Of a DNA stretch of 64,000 nucleotides, positions 1 through 8,664 are shown one piece after another (positions within the stretch are counted from its first letter, which is position 1; every line of letters begins with the position of its first letter). Under the pieces are notes generated by a model. The model had not been told where the DNA came from. It saw only the letters and a list, made by a program, of their open reading frames with translations, and made no database searches. Location: NCBI RefSeq assembly GCF_001907235.1, contig NZ_MQVS01000008.1, forward strand, positions 62,001 to 126,000, given 5' to 3'. A program made the position numbers and the translations under genes. The stretch comes from Buchananella hordeovulneris. Lineage in GTDB: Bacteria; Actinomycetota; Actinomycetes; Actinomycetales; Actinomycetaceae.

Positions 1-1002
1 GTACCGACCCCGCCGGTCGGGGTAGGTGCGGTGGTGCCTACCGACGTGGAGGTGGAGCTCGCGGCGTCGGACGAGGTGGCCGACAGCGAGCAGGAGCACG
101 CCGCGCAAGAAGAAGACAACGACCAAACGTTGGCAGTCTCGGCAGAGTCGATCCCAACGTCGGCACCCCCTGCCGGACAACCAGCCCACGAACCGCAGGA
201 GCTGGAGCCGTTAGACGTGGCTGCCATTGCCGCCAAAGCCCGCTCCCGCTCCGCCCCCAGGGCGCAGCTACGGCGACTGTTCGAGGATTCCTTCCGCGGC
301 CCGCAGCTAACCTGGCGGCACTTGTCCGTGGCGCTCGTGGCCTTCGCTATGGGTTTGATAATTACCGCGAATGCTTTATCGCATGGGCCGCGCACCGAGG
401 AGGAAGACGTCAGTGACTTAGTGTCGCTAGTGACTGCCCGGTCCACGCAACACGACAAGGCGGAAACTCGCAACGCTGAACTGCGCTCCCAAGTAGCTGA
501 CTGGGTAATCAAACAGGGGGGTAACCTGCAGCCACCCGACCCGGCCGTCGCCCTCGCCGCCGGGCTAGAAGAAGTGGAGGGGCCCGGGGTGGTGGTGCGG
601 TTGTGGGACGCCAAGGTGCCCGAAGGCGACAAAGGCAAATGGAAGAACGACGACTACGTCGTCCACCAGGGCGATATTGAAGGCGTCATGAATGCGCTGT
701 GGTCCGGGGGAGCCGAAGCGATGTCGGTGCAGGGGCACCGTGTAATTTCCACCACGGGGGTGCGTTGCGTCGGCAATGTGCTCTACATTGCGGGCCGCAG
801 CTACTCCCCGCCCTACGAAATCCGGGCCGTGGGCGATCCCGCGAGATTGCAGGCCGCCCTCGACACTTCCCAACAGGTGCGGATCTACCGGCAATACGTC
901 GACGCCCTCGGGCTCGGGTGGGAACTACGCGAAGAGCAAACCCTCAACATCCCGGCGCATAGCAGCATCTCTATCCTGCGTTATGCGAAAGTTGAAGAGT
1001 GA
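1..1002 (+). CDS. DUF881-family membrane protein (5' end cut by window edge)
   Basis: The frame is open to base 1 with no stop, so the true start lies upstream; the first internal start codon is the GTG at 31. About 100 acidic, Gln/Pro-rich residues precede one transmembrane helix (near residues 98-115 counted from base 31). An extracytoplasmic domain follows, with the DUF881 pattern: a coiled segment, then 'GPGVVVRLWD' and 'GHRVISTTGVRCVGN'. DUF881 proteins sit next to crgA, sortase and pknB in actinobacteria, so a role in envelope or division biology is inferred from family and position only. The stop overlaps the sortase start (GTGA), implying translational coupling. Confidence 0.85.
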   Translation, partial: VPTPPVGVGAVVPTDVEVELAASDEVADSEQEHAAQEEDNDQTLAVSAESIPTSAPPAGQPAHEPQELEPLDVAAIAAKARSRSAPRAQLRRLFEDSFRGPQLTWRHLSVALVAFAMGLIITANALSHGPRTEEEDVSDLVSLVTARSTQHDKAETRNAELRSQVADWVIKQGGNLQPPDPAVALAAGLEEVEGPGVVVRLWDAKVPEGDKGKWKNDDYVVHQGDIEGVMNALWSGGAEAMSVQGHRVISTTGVRCVGNVLYIAGRSYSPPYEIRAVGDPARLQAALDTSQQVRIYRQYVDALGLGWELREEQTLNIPAHSSISILRYAKVEE

Positions 1003-1766
1003 ATCGAGTTGGAATGCATGGTGTGAACCAGCCTCAGGCGCCGCGGCATCGGCGCCGCGGCACGGTCTCCGCAGTAGCCACGTTTTTCGGGTTCTTGGGC
1101 GAGTTGCTCCTGACCGCGGGGGCGCTGCTGGGCCTGTTTGTGGTGTGGCAACTGCACTGGACCAGCTACCTGGCGCAGAGTTCGATGGCGGCGGGGGTCG
1201 CCCAGTTTGAGAAAGCGGCACCCCCGAAAGTGGACAAGGTGGTGGCGCCCGAGGTCGTTAAACGTGACACGCCGCCCCCGGTCGGGGCGGTGCCCGGCAT
1301 GGACGAGATCTTCGGCACCCTGCACGTGCCCCGTTGGGACCACATGGAGATCCCCATCGCCGAGGGCACCGAGGCCACGGTTTTGGACCAGGGGTGGGCC
1401 GGGCACTACCCAGACACCCAGGCCCCCGGCGACGTCGGCAACTTTGCGGTGGCCGGCCACCGGCAGACCTGGGGTCACAATTTCCGCCGGGTGCATGAGC
1501 TGGAGGTGGGCGATCCCATCATCGTGGAGACGGCCGACGCCTGGCTTGTCTACAAGATGACCAGTTACGAGATCGTGTTGCCCGAGCAGGTGGAGGTGGT
1601 GGCCCCGGTGCCGAACCAACCGGACCAGACCCCCACCAAGCGCCTGCTGACGATGACTACGTGTGACCCCGAATGGGGCAACTCGCATAGGTATATCGTC
1701 TACTCCGAGTTTGATCACTGGGTGCCGCGCAGCGAGGGTGTGCCGCCCGAATTGAAGGGAGCCTGA
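999..1766 (+). CDS. Class E sortase
   Basis: A 255-residue membrane-anchored cysteine transpeptidase. A basic N-terminus and one transmembrane helix (about residues 25-50) are followed by the sortase barrel. The catalytic His is visible in 'AGHRQTWG', the Cys in 'LTMTTCDP' and the Arg in 'NSHRYIVYS', the triad typical of sortase E. The family joins LPXTG-like surface proteins to the wall or to pilin subunits. The GTG start overlaps the previous stop by 4 nt; an in-frame ATG at 1014 is an alternative. No LPXTG substrate was recognised in this window. Confidence 0.9.
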   Translation: MNRVGMHGVNQPQAPRHRRRGTVSAVATFFGFLGELLLTAGALLGLFVVWQLHWTSYLAQSSMAAGVAQFEKAAPPKVDKVVAPEVVKRDTPPPVGAVPGMDEIFGTLHVPRWDHMEIPIAEGTEATVLDQGWAGHYPDTQAPGDVGNFAVAGHRQTWGHNFRRVHELEVGDPIIVETADAWLVYKMTSYEIVLPEQVEVVAPVPNQPDQTPTKRLLTMTTCDPEWGNSHRYIVYSEFDHWVPRSEGVPPELKGA

Positions 1767-1767
1767 C

Positions 1768-1923
1768 GTGTACGCTGCCTTATTTCGCTTGCTGCCCGGC
1801 CCGAAGTGGTTCAAGGCCATCGAGTTCCTGCTGCTGTTGGCAGGCGTGATCTTCGTGCTCTTCACGTGGGTGTTTCCGTGGGCATACGTCTACTTCGGCC
1901 TGTCTGAGCAGACGGTGAGCTGA
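1768..1923 (+). CDS. Small membrane protein, 51 aa
   Basis: A short frame reads GTG at 1768 to TGA at 1921-1923, starting just after the sortase stop and sharing bases with the next ATG (TGATG). It encodes 51 residues: a short amphipathic head with 'PGPKW', then a hydrophobic helix at about residues 18-42 rich in Leu, Phe and Trp. Tight packing between sortase and pabA supports a real gene. No family was recognised; a role with the sortase or DUF881 protein is only a guess from position. Confidence 0.65.
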   Translation: MYAALFRLLPGPKWFKAIEFLLLLAGVIFVLFTWVFPWAYVYFGLSEQTVS

Positions 1924-2555
1924 TGGCCACCCGCATCTTGGTCGTCGATAACTACGATTCCTTCGTCTACACCATCGTCGGCTATCTTGAGCAGCTCGGT
2001 GCGGAGGTGACGGTGGCGCGCAACGACGTCGTCCCCCCGCTGGCAGGTTTCGCGGGAGTGCTCATTTCTCCTGGTCCGGGTGCGCCGCACGAAGCCGGGC
2101 AGAGCCTGGACGTGATCCGCCAGTGCCTGGCCGAGCAGATTCCGCTCTTCGGGGTGTGTCTAGGCATGCAGGCCTTGGCAGAGGTGTGCGGCGCTACTGT
2201 CAGCCACGCGCCGGAGTTGATGCACGGCCGCACCAGCGACATAGAACACTCTGACCAGGGCTGCTTCGCGGGTGCCCCCCACCCGGTGCGGGTGACCCGC
2301 TACCATTCGCTGGCGGTCGAACCGAACACGGTGCCACCCGAGCTGGAGGTAACCGCCTGGACGGACGACGGCATCATCATGGGGCTCAAGCACCGCTCGG
2401 CTCCTGCTGAGGCTGTGCAGTTCCACCCCGAGGCCGTCATGACCGTCGGGGGGCACCGCATGTTCGCCACCTGGCTGGAGAGCCTGGGTTTGACCGGCGC
2501 GGTGGAGCGGTCCCTGCCTTTGGCGCCCGTGGTCACCCCGGCGGTGAGGGCGTAG
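1923..2555 (+). CDS. pabA: Glutamine amidotransferase of anthranilate/aminodeoxychorismate synthase (PabA/TrpG)
   Basis: A 210-residue class I glutamine amidotransferase that would supply ammonia for anthranilate (Trp) or 4-amino-4-deoxychorismate (folate) synthesis. It opens 'ILVVDNYDSFVYTIVGYL', has the nucleophile in 'FGVCLGMQAL', the oxyanion loop 'LISPGPGAP', and the His-Glu pair in 'VQFHPEAVMT'. Length is normal. Being alone beside pknB (the trpG/pabA spot in actinobacteria), it cannot be assigned to one pathway from sequence. ATG overlaps the upstream stop. Confidence 0.9.
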   Translation: MATRILVVDNYDSFVYTIVGYLEQLGAEVTVARNDVVPPLAGFAGVLISPGPGAPHEAGQSLDVIRQCLAEQIPLFGVCLGMQALAEVCGATVSHAPELMHGRTSDIEHSDQGCFAGAPHPVRVTRYHSLAVEPNTVPPELEVTAWTDDGIIMGLKHRSAPAEAVQFHPEAVMTVGGHRMFATWLESLGLTGAVERSLPLAPVVTPAVRA

Positions 2556-2615
2556 GCGGCGGCGACCCAGCTCCGGAGCCTGGCAGCCAAGAGTTACCCG
2601 ATCTAGGAGGCAGCC

Positions 2616-2936
2616 TTGTCATTCCGTAAAATCGGAAGCTTTCCGCCGCTTCTCGCCCTCCTCCTAGCCCGCCTGTACCGCGAACCCCGCCCCCACCATG
2701 TCGGCTTCCCCCATCGTTACTGGTGACCGAGCTACGCAGACAGCCACTCTCGCGCCAACCTCCACTGCCACCCCAACCCCCGCCCCACAGTCTCTCGACC
2801 CCGAGGGCACCGTCGTCATCAAAGACAATAAAGTCTGGCTCGTGTGCAAAGACGGCACCTACGCCATTGACATACCTGCGGGCTTTAGCGGCGTTTGCGC
2901 GGAGGGGTATAAGCCCGCAGTCTGCCATGCTGCTGT
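2616..2936 (+). pseudogene. Frameshifted, truncated lipoprotein gene
   Basis: AGGAGG precedes a TTG at 2616 that starts a signal peptide ('SFRKIG...LLALLLA'). Removing one C from the CCC at 2668-2670 would join it to 'AC', a lipobox, and continue into the frame of the ATG at 2698. That frame reads Thr/Pro-rich sequence and then 'GTVVIKDNKVWLVCKDGTYAIDIP', clearly related to 'GTIAFQDDKVWLVTPEGDYTMNIP' of the intact lipoprotein at 49141-49776. Similarity stops near 2915 and the frame then runs antisense into the next gene, so the 3' half is lost as well. A translated remnant from 2698 cannot be excluded. Confidence 0.7.
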
Positions 2937-3554
2937 CTATTTTCCTCCTATGGCCGTTTTGTTCGAGGTTGGAGATTCACTGGGGTCCGGTGTGGGTGAT
3001 TGGCGGGAGATCAGCTCCTGCTCCCAGGCGGTGCGCACGTGCTCGGGTTTGCCCGCGCCGTGGTAGGGGCGGCAGCCGGAGGCGTACCTCGCCACTAGGT
3101 CTCCGTCGGGAAACAGGGTGACACTTACAAATCCGCCGTCTTGGGTATTGAACCACTTGTAAGAGGTATTGACCTCGTCAGAGCTATGGTATAGGCGGTC
3201 AAAGCCAAGCGGTTTGACCTGTTGCTCATATATTTCTAGCAGTTTGTCTTCGGGGACTGCTTTACCGAAGAGCATTGGCCCTTTCAGTCGGTAGCCGAAA
3301 ATCGGGTACCCGCATGATTCAGTATATGATTCGGCGCTCCGGGGCAGGTAGACGTTGGCCCCTTCAGCGTCCAGGGTTTGCATAAACTCCACTATGTGGG
3401 GTTCAACAGTGGAGATGAATTCTTCCAGTGATTGGCGTTCTTCCACTGGTAGGGAGCCGTCGCCATACAGCGGCATCTGGTTAATCTCCTCCGCTGTGCA
3501 TCCTCCCAAAGCGACTGCTGCGGCAAAAATGACTGCGGCCAGCTTCTTGCGCAT
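2937..3554 (-). CDS. Lipoprotein of unknown function
   Basis: A 205-residue protein with a lipoprotein signal peptide: basic start 'MRKKL', hydrophobic stretch, lipobox 'ALGGC' with Cys19. The mature part is soluble, has two further Cys ('SCGYP', 'SGCRP') that could pair, and ends in a Ser/Thr/Pro tail. GAAGGAAGGGGA precedes the ATG. It lies just downstream of the DUF1023-like hydrolase on the same strand (40-nt gap), so the two may be co-transcribed. No family was firmly recognised. Confidence 0.75.
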   Translation of the reverse strand: MRKKLAAVIFAAAVALGGCTAEEINQMPLYGDGSLPVEERQSLEEFISTVEPHIVEFMQTLDAEGANVYLPRSAESYTESCGYPIFGYRLKGPMLFGKAVPEDKLLEIYEQQVKPLGFDRLYHSSDEVNTSYKWFNTQDGGFVSVTLFPDGDLVARYASGCRPYHGAGKPEHVRTAWEQELISRQSPTPDPSESPTSNKTAIGGK

Positions 3555-3594
3555 GCTCTTCCCCTTCCTTCTTGCTGTTGGCGCGGGTTGGGGG

Positions 3595-5259
3595 CTATTT
3601 CACCCCGGCGACTACTTTTCCGAAGTCTTTCAGGGTGCCGGAGTCCGGGGCGAGGTAGACGGAGTGCCTGCCGAAGGGGTTCCAGCTCCATAGGCCGCTG
3701 CGGGGGTCGGGAGCTTCGTTGGACAGGTGGGTAAACCCGTCCATGCCCATGGGGTTGGGGCCGAAGTCCCAGTCGGGGCCGCGCCCCAGCACTGCGTCAC
3801 CGTCCTCCACGCCGCTGACCCAGGCATGTCCCTCGGGCACGTTGTACTCCTCCACGTTTTGCACCCCGGCCCCAGGCGAGCCGAACAACACTAGGTCGTC
3901 GATCACGCCGGGCCGCACCCGCGCCGCCGCCATCCCTGTGGTAGTCGACCCATATGAGTGGCCTAGTGCGGTCAGGTGCGGATCACCCGCCCCACTGGCC
4001 TCCCGCGAGGCCTGAATCCCCTCCAGGTAACTGCTCAGCTCGTCAGCACCCCGGTCGGCGAGCGTCGTGGTGGAGTACTCCGGCAAAGAAGACTGATCTC
4101 CAAAACCCAGCGGCGCCTGATAGCCGAGCCACATCACCGTAGCCACCTCATCCGGCGGCACATTTCCCTCTTCGCTAGCAGTTTCCCGGAGGTCTCCCAT
4201 GCTCTCTAAGTAGCCCTCCATACCGGCGACTTTCGAGCCGATGCCGGGAGTAAAGACCGCCACATGCTTCGCCTTATCCACATCCCCCAGCGCGACAGCA
4301 GCCTTAACCCGTTCGCTGGAGGTATCCAGAGTTGTCAACGTCCGGCTCGCATCGTCCAACACGTGATCGTTGAGGTACTGCAAGTCCTCGACCCGCTGAC
4401 GAGCAACATCTCGCTCTTTCATAGCACGCAAAAGTGGACCGGGGGTCGAATCGGGGTGGGAGGTGCTGGGCAAGCGCTTTGCTGCCTCAACCTTGGCTTC
4501 AAGATCCGCCAGCTTTGCCTTCTCCGCTGCCAACAAATCTGGTACCCGCTGCTTATTGGCCCGAGACCGCGAGGCCATATCGATGCCGTCCAGATTCCCA
4601 ATCAACTCCGGACGCTCAGCTATCAACTTGTCCTTCTCGCCCTGGCTCAGCGCTTGCCACCAGGCCGCCACCTGCACCGGTCCCCAATCCTTGCCCGGCA
4701 AATCCGGCAAGCCCTGCGTGCCAGTGCGCCCCTTCTCTACCACCTGGTAAGTACCCTGCGCGATCGCCCGCAACCGCGACTGGTAATTGAAATCAACTTC
4801 GTCGGCGTGCTTAATTACCGCAGTCACCCGTTTAGCCAACGCTTTTTGTGCGGCTTGTATCTCGGCCACTCTGTAGGCCGAGGTCCGATCAATCATCATC
4901 CCGGCCATATCGGCCGTGATAGTCACCATCCCCGCATCATCAATATGCAGCTCGTTAATTCGCGCATACTGCTCACAGTCCAGCACCTCTTGCTGCAGAC
5001 CCCACACCGCGTCCGACATTTCCGAGGTCGCCAGCATCACCTCGCTGAGCTTTTCCACCAGGCTGTAGCCCTGCCCAGCCATCGTCCCCAAACGGCCCCG
5101 CAAAGCATCGGCCGTCATCCCCTGCGACCGCAGCCGCCTGCCCTCCCCATCAATCAGATCACTGGCGTCATTAACCACCCGGCGGGCCACAATCAACTCA
5201 TCAACCACCTCCTCCAGCGCCTCACGATTCCACAACCGCAAGCTCCCCCACGAAACCAT
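3595..5259 (-). CDS. DUF1023-like alpha/beta hydrolase with helical N-terminal domain
   Basis: A 554-residue protein with no signal peptide. Residues 1-300 are largely helical, resembling the WXG100/ESX-like helical regions that often precede such hydrolases in actinobacteria. The C-terminal part is an alpha/beta hydrolase with the nucleophile elbow 'GHSYGS' (Ser435) and a plausible catalytic His in 'FGRHSVYL' (His532). Substrate unknown. The gene sits in an insertion between pabA and pknB, beside lipoproteins; a similar combination (small helical protein, lipoprotein, hydrolase) recurs at 49-51.7 kb. Confidence 0.7.
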   Translation of the reverse strand: MVSWGSLRLWNREALEEVVDELIVARRVVNDASDLIDGEGRRLRSQGMTADALRGRLGTMAGQGYSLVEKLSEVMLATSEMSDAVWGLQQEVLDCEQYARINELHIDDAGMVTITADMAGMMIDRTSAYRVAEIQAAQKALAKRVTAVIKHADEVDFNYQSRLRAIAQGTYQVVEKGRTGTQGLPDLPGKDWGPVQVAAWWQALSQGEKDKLIAERPELIGNLDGIDMASRSRANKQRVPDLLAAEKAKLADLEAKVEAAKRLPSTSHPDSTPGPLLRAMKERDVARQRVEDLQYLNDHVLDDASRTLTTLDTSSERVKAAVALGDVDKAKHVAVFTPGIGSKVAGMEGYLESMGDLRETASEEGNVPPDEVATVMWLGYQAPLGFGDQSSLPEYSTTTLADRGADELSSYLEGIQASREASGAGDPHLTALGHSYGSTTTGMAAARVRPGVIDDLVLFGSPGAGVQNVEEYNVPEGHAWVSGVEDGDAVLGRGPDWDFGPNPMGMDGFTHLSNEAPDPRSGLWSWNPFGRHSVYLAPDSGTLKDFGKVVAGVK

Positions 5260-5346
5260 CTGCCCTTTCCTTCCCAGCAGCGCCCCCGCTGGCCTGCTCC
5301 CACCGAAACCGTGTTAGTAACTACATGATAAGAGCTCCCCAATGCT

Positions 5347-5378
5347 GCGGGCCCCGCAGAAAACTCTGCAGGGCCCGC
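5347..5378 (-). terminator. Hairpin after pknB
   Basis: GCGGGCCC pairs with GGGCCCGC, then after one mismatch GCAGA pairs with TCTGC around an AAAC loop. It lies just past the pknB stop. There is no T-run on the minus strand, as is common for GC-rich terminators, so activity is inferred. Confidence 0.55.
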
Positions 5379-5394
5379 GGAACTCTCGGTTGCG

Positions 5395-7437
5395 CTAGTC
5401 GTCGTCGGTGGCGGCAGGCGTGGTGCTGGCCGACGGTTCGGGGGTCGGCTGCTGCGCCAGCGGGCGCGCCACCGAGATCTTGATCGTCTGACCGCGATCA
5501 AATTTGCCGGCCGTCGGGTTTTGGGTCAGCACCGTGCCGTCGGGGCGATCGTTGGTTTGGATCGTGGTGATCTCCAGGTTCAGGCCGTTCTTGGCGAAGA
5601 ACTCCTGTGCCTCGGCCAACTGCCGACCCGTGAAGTCCTGAATTTCGGTCAGACCGGTAGAGATAACGATGTCAACGGTGTCGCCCTTCTTTACCGTGGA
5701 GCCCGACTCGGGCGCGGTGGATACCAACTCATCGCGGCCGAACTCGCCGGTGTCAACCGAGCTGATGGCTCCCACCTTCAGGCCGAGGCGCTCCAGCTCC
5801 TGACGGGCCCGCGTCGAATCCCAGCCGCGCATGTCAGGCACCTCCAGCTCCCCGGGCCCGGACGAGAGGAAGAGGTTGACCTTCTCGCCACTCTTCACCG
5901 ACGTGCCCGCCTCCGGGCTGGTGCGCACCACCTGGCCCTCCGGCACGTCGTTGGAGGCCTCCTCCGCGACCGTGCCGACCGTCAGCTTGGCTTCCTCCAA
6001 CTTCCTGCGGGCCGTCTCCTCGTCTTGGCCCCGCACATCAGGCACTCTGATCGTCTCCGCCCCAGCAGAAAACGACACTTTCACCTTGGTCTTCGGCGGC
6101 ACCGAGGCGCCCGCTGTCGGGTCCGAGGACACGAAGCGCCCGCGCTCGACCGTATCGGACTGCACCTCCGGGCCCGGGTCTAACTGCAAGTCCGCCTTTT
6201 CCAGCGCGGCGCGCGCCCCCTGCCGATCCAGGCCTTCCAGGTCCGGCACCGTTACCAGCGCGGGCGCCTCCTCCGTCCCCTCCTGCTCCTCGCCGCCGCT
6301 CAAGGCGTAGGCTAAGCCCAGGCCCGCCAGCAGGAACGCCAACACGCCGACAATCCACGGCCACACCGGCTTCTTGGGCTCCGTCTGCGTCGGGGCAGCG
6401 ACGGCCGCAGGCGGCGCGGGCGCCGGGGCCGGGCCGCTGCCCATGAGAGCCGTGGTGCCGAGCGGGGGAGAGACCTGCGGGAACTGGCTCGTGTTCCCGG
6501 TGACGGCCGACGATCCAAGCACCGCCGTCTGGTCTCCGGCGCGTTCCGCCCACGACGAGATCGGGGGAGCCGAGATGGCGCCACCGCGTTCAGCGGCCAG
6601 CATGTCTTGGCGCATAGTGGCCGCATCCGGGTAGCGTTCGTCCCGGTTCTTCGCCAGCGACTTGAGCACGACACGGTCCAGCGACCCCGGAATGTCGGCC
6701 GCGATCGAGCTAGGCGGCTTGGGGAGCTCCTGCACGTGCTGGTAGGCCACCGACACGGCCGTGTCACCGGAGAACGGTGGCCGCCCGGTCAGCAGTTCAA
6801 ACAGGACACAGCCAGTGGAGTACAGGTCGGACCGGGAGTCGACGATCTCGCCCCGCGCCTGCTCCGGGGAGAGGTACTGGGCGGTGCCGACCACGCCGTG
6901 CGTCTGCGTCATCGACGACTGGGAGTCCTCGATCGCGCGCGCGATCCCGAAGTCCATCACCTTGATTTTGCCGTCAGTCGTCAACATGACGTTACCGGGC
7001 TTGATGTCGCGGTGCACGATGCCCTCGCGGTGCGAATACTCCAGCGCGTTGAGAATGCCGGCGACGATCTCCACCGCCTCGGGGATCGGCACGGGGTCAC
7101 CCTCCGAGAGCAGCTCCCGCACCGTGTGCCCTTCCACGTACTCCATGATGATGTAGGGCACCGTGCCGGTGGCACCGTCGGCGAACCGCGTGGCCTCCTC
7201 CCCGGTGTCGTAGACGGCCACGATGGCCGGGTGGTTCAACCGGCCTGCCGACTGCGCCTCGCGGCGGAACCGGTTTTGGAACATCGGATCACGCGCTAGG
7301 TCCGCCCGCAGCACCTTGATAGCCACCGTCCGGTTCAACCGGGAGTCAAAGCCGACATAGACGTCGGCCATGCCGCCACGGCCAATGAGCTGGCGCACCT
7401 CGTACCGACCGCCGAGAATGCGAGGCAGCTGGGTCAT
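5395..7437 (-). CDS. pknB: Membrane Ser/Thr protein kinase PknB with PASTA domains
   Basis: A 680-residue receptor-like kinase that senses peptidoglycan/lipid II fragments and controls growth and division. The N-terminal kinase domain shows the Gly loop 'GRGGMADVY' (19-27), Lys41, 'HRDIKPGN' (Asp144) and 'DFG' (162-164). A transmembrane helix lies near 355-378. Four extracellular PASTA repeats follow ('TVPDLEGLDRQGA', 'RVPDVRGQDEETA', 'EVPDMRGWDSTRA', and a more divergent fourth), then a Thr/Pro tail ending in acidic residues. It is the last gene of the fhaA-to-pknB operon, 33 nt after pknA. Confidence 0.96.
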   Translation of the reverse strand: MTQLPRILGGRYEVRQLIGRGGMADVYVGFDSRLNRTVAIKVLRADLARDPMFQNRFRREAQSAGRLNHPAIVAVYDTGEEATRFADGATGTVPYIIMEYVEGHTVRELLSEGDPVPIPEAVEIVAGILNALEYSHREGIVHRDIKPGNVMLTTDGKIKVMDFGIARAIEDSQSSMTQTHGVVGTAQYLSPEQARGEIVDSRSDLYSTGCVLFELLTGRPPFSGDTAVSVAYQHVQELPKPPSSIAADIPGSLDRVVLKSLAKNRDERYPDAATMRQDMLAAERGGAISAPPISSWAERAGDQTAVLGSSAVTGNTSQFPQVSPPLGTTALMGSGPAPAPAPPAAVAAPTQTEPKKPVWPWIVGVLAFLLAGLGLAYALSGGEEQEGTEEAPALVTVPDLEGLDRQGARAALEKADLQLDPGPEVQSDTVERGRFVSSDPTAGASVPPKTKVKVSFSAGAETIRVPDVRGQDEETARRKLEEAKLTVGTVAEEASNDVPEGQVVRTSPEAGTSVKSGEKVNLFLSSGPGELEVPDMRGWDSTRARQELERLGLKVGAISSVDTGEFGRDELVSTAPESGSTVKKGDTVDIVISTGLTEIQDFTGRQLAEAQEFFAKNGLNLEITTIQTNDRPDGTVLTQNPTAGKFDRGQTIKISVARPLAQQPTPEPSASTTPAATDDD

Positions 7438-7470
7438 AGTGATCGTCCTTCGTTCGTTCCGCCAGAGGGA

Positions 7471-8664
7471 TTATCCCAAGGTCGTAAGCGCGATGACCGT
7501 CAAGGTGACGATAGTCGCCGAAATCGTAGTCAAAATGCTGAGTCCTGCCCACTGGGGCAGCCGGTCCAAAGGGGCCCAGCCGGACAGCAGGTGGGTCCCA
7601 AACGGGGCGTGGGCGGGCCCGGAGCCCAAACGGGCGTCAGTAGGGGTAGGCAGGGTGGGGGCCTCTTCGTCGCTAGAAAACTGCGGCCGGTAGCCGGTCA
7701 ACCGGGCGCGCGGCTGACCGGCCCGTCGCCCACCCCGGGCGTCGCGCATCGACCGGCGGGTTGGCAACGCCTCGCTGCCGGGGGGCAGCGCCGGCGTGCC
7801 GACGATGTCCGCACCCGCGAACTGCGGGTCCAGCTTGGTCGCAATCCGCTGTAAGCGGTCGGCCACCTGCTGGGCGTTGCGGGGCCTGCGGGACGGCTCT
7901 TTCACGAGTAGTTCGTAGACCAGGTCGGCCAGCTCACTGGGCACGTCCGCGGGCAGGCGCGGCACCTCCTGGTTGACGTGGGCGAAGGCGATGTCGACGT
8001 CGGACTTCCCGGTGAACGGGCGGCGCCCCGCCAAGGCCTCGTAGGCCACCACCCCCAAGGCGTAGAGGTCACCCGCCGGCGTAGCGGGCCGCCCCATCGC
8101 CTGCTCCGGTGCCAAGTATTGGGCGGTGCCCATCACCTGGCCCGCCTGCGTCATGGGCGTCTGATTCGCGGCGATCGAAATGCCGAAGTCCGTGAGTTTG
8201 ACCTGCCCGGCCGGGGTGATCAGCAGGTTGGAGGGCTTGACGTCACGGTGGATGATGCCCGCCTGGTGGGCGACATACAGGGCGCGTGCCGTGCACGCCA
8301 GCACGTGCGCCACCTGCGCCGGGGCGAGGCGGCCCCCGCCCCGCAGCATGTCCGTCAGGGGCTTGCCGTCCACCAGCTCCATCACGATCCAGGCGGTGTT
8401 GTCGCCCGTCCCGTGGTCCAGCACCGCCGCCAGGTTTTCGTGGCTGAGCCCCTCTGCGTTGCGGGCCTCGGCGTTCATACGGCGCAGCAACACCTCCTGG
8501 CCCGCCAACTCGGGGCGCAGCACCTTGAGCGCCACCTGGGCGCCGGTGCGCTTATCGGTGGCCCGCCACACCTCCCCCATGCCGCCGACGGCGATCTGGG
8601 CCGCCACCTGGTAGCGGCCGCCAAAGAGCCGCCCAGGCGTAATCGACAAAGCGTGCGTGCTCAT
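7471..8664 (-). CDS. pknA: Ser/Thr protein kinase PknA
   Basis: A 397-residue kinase with one C-terminal membrane helix (about 373-395) and no PASTA domains, as in PknA. Lys47, 'HRDVKPSN' (Asp141) and 'DFG' (159-161) are intact. The Gly loop reads 'AVGGMGEVW', with Ala replacing the usual first Gly. The juxtamembrane linker is Pro/Arg-rich. ATG overlaps the pbpA stop (ATGA). Together with PknB it is expected to phosphorylate division and envelope proteins, opposed by PstP. Confidence 0.95.
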   Translation of the reverse strand: MSTHALSITPGRLFGGRYQVAAQIAVGGMGEVWRATDKRTGAQVALKVLRPELAGQEVLLRRMNAEARNAEGLSHENLAAVLDHGTGDNTAWIVMELVDGKPLTDMLRGGGRLAPAQVAHVLACTARALYVAHQAGIIHRDVKPSNLLITPAGQVKLTDFGISIAANQTPMTQAGQVMGTAQYLAPEQAMGRPATPAGDLYALGVVAYEALAGRRPFTGKSDVDIAFAHVNQEVPRLPADVPSELADLVYELLVKEPSRRPRNAQQVADRLQRIATKLDPQFAGADIVGTPALPPGSEALPTRRSMRDARGGRRAGQPRARLTGYRPQFSSDEEAPTLPTPTDARLGSGPAHAPFGTHLLSGWAPLDRLPQWAGLSILTTISATIVTLTVIALTTLG

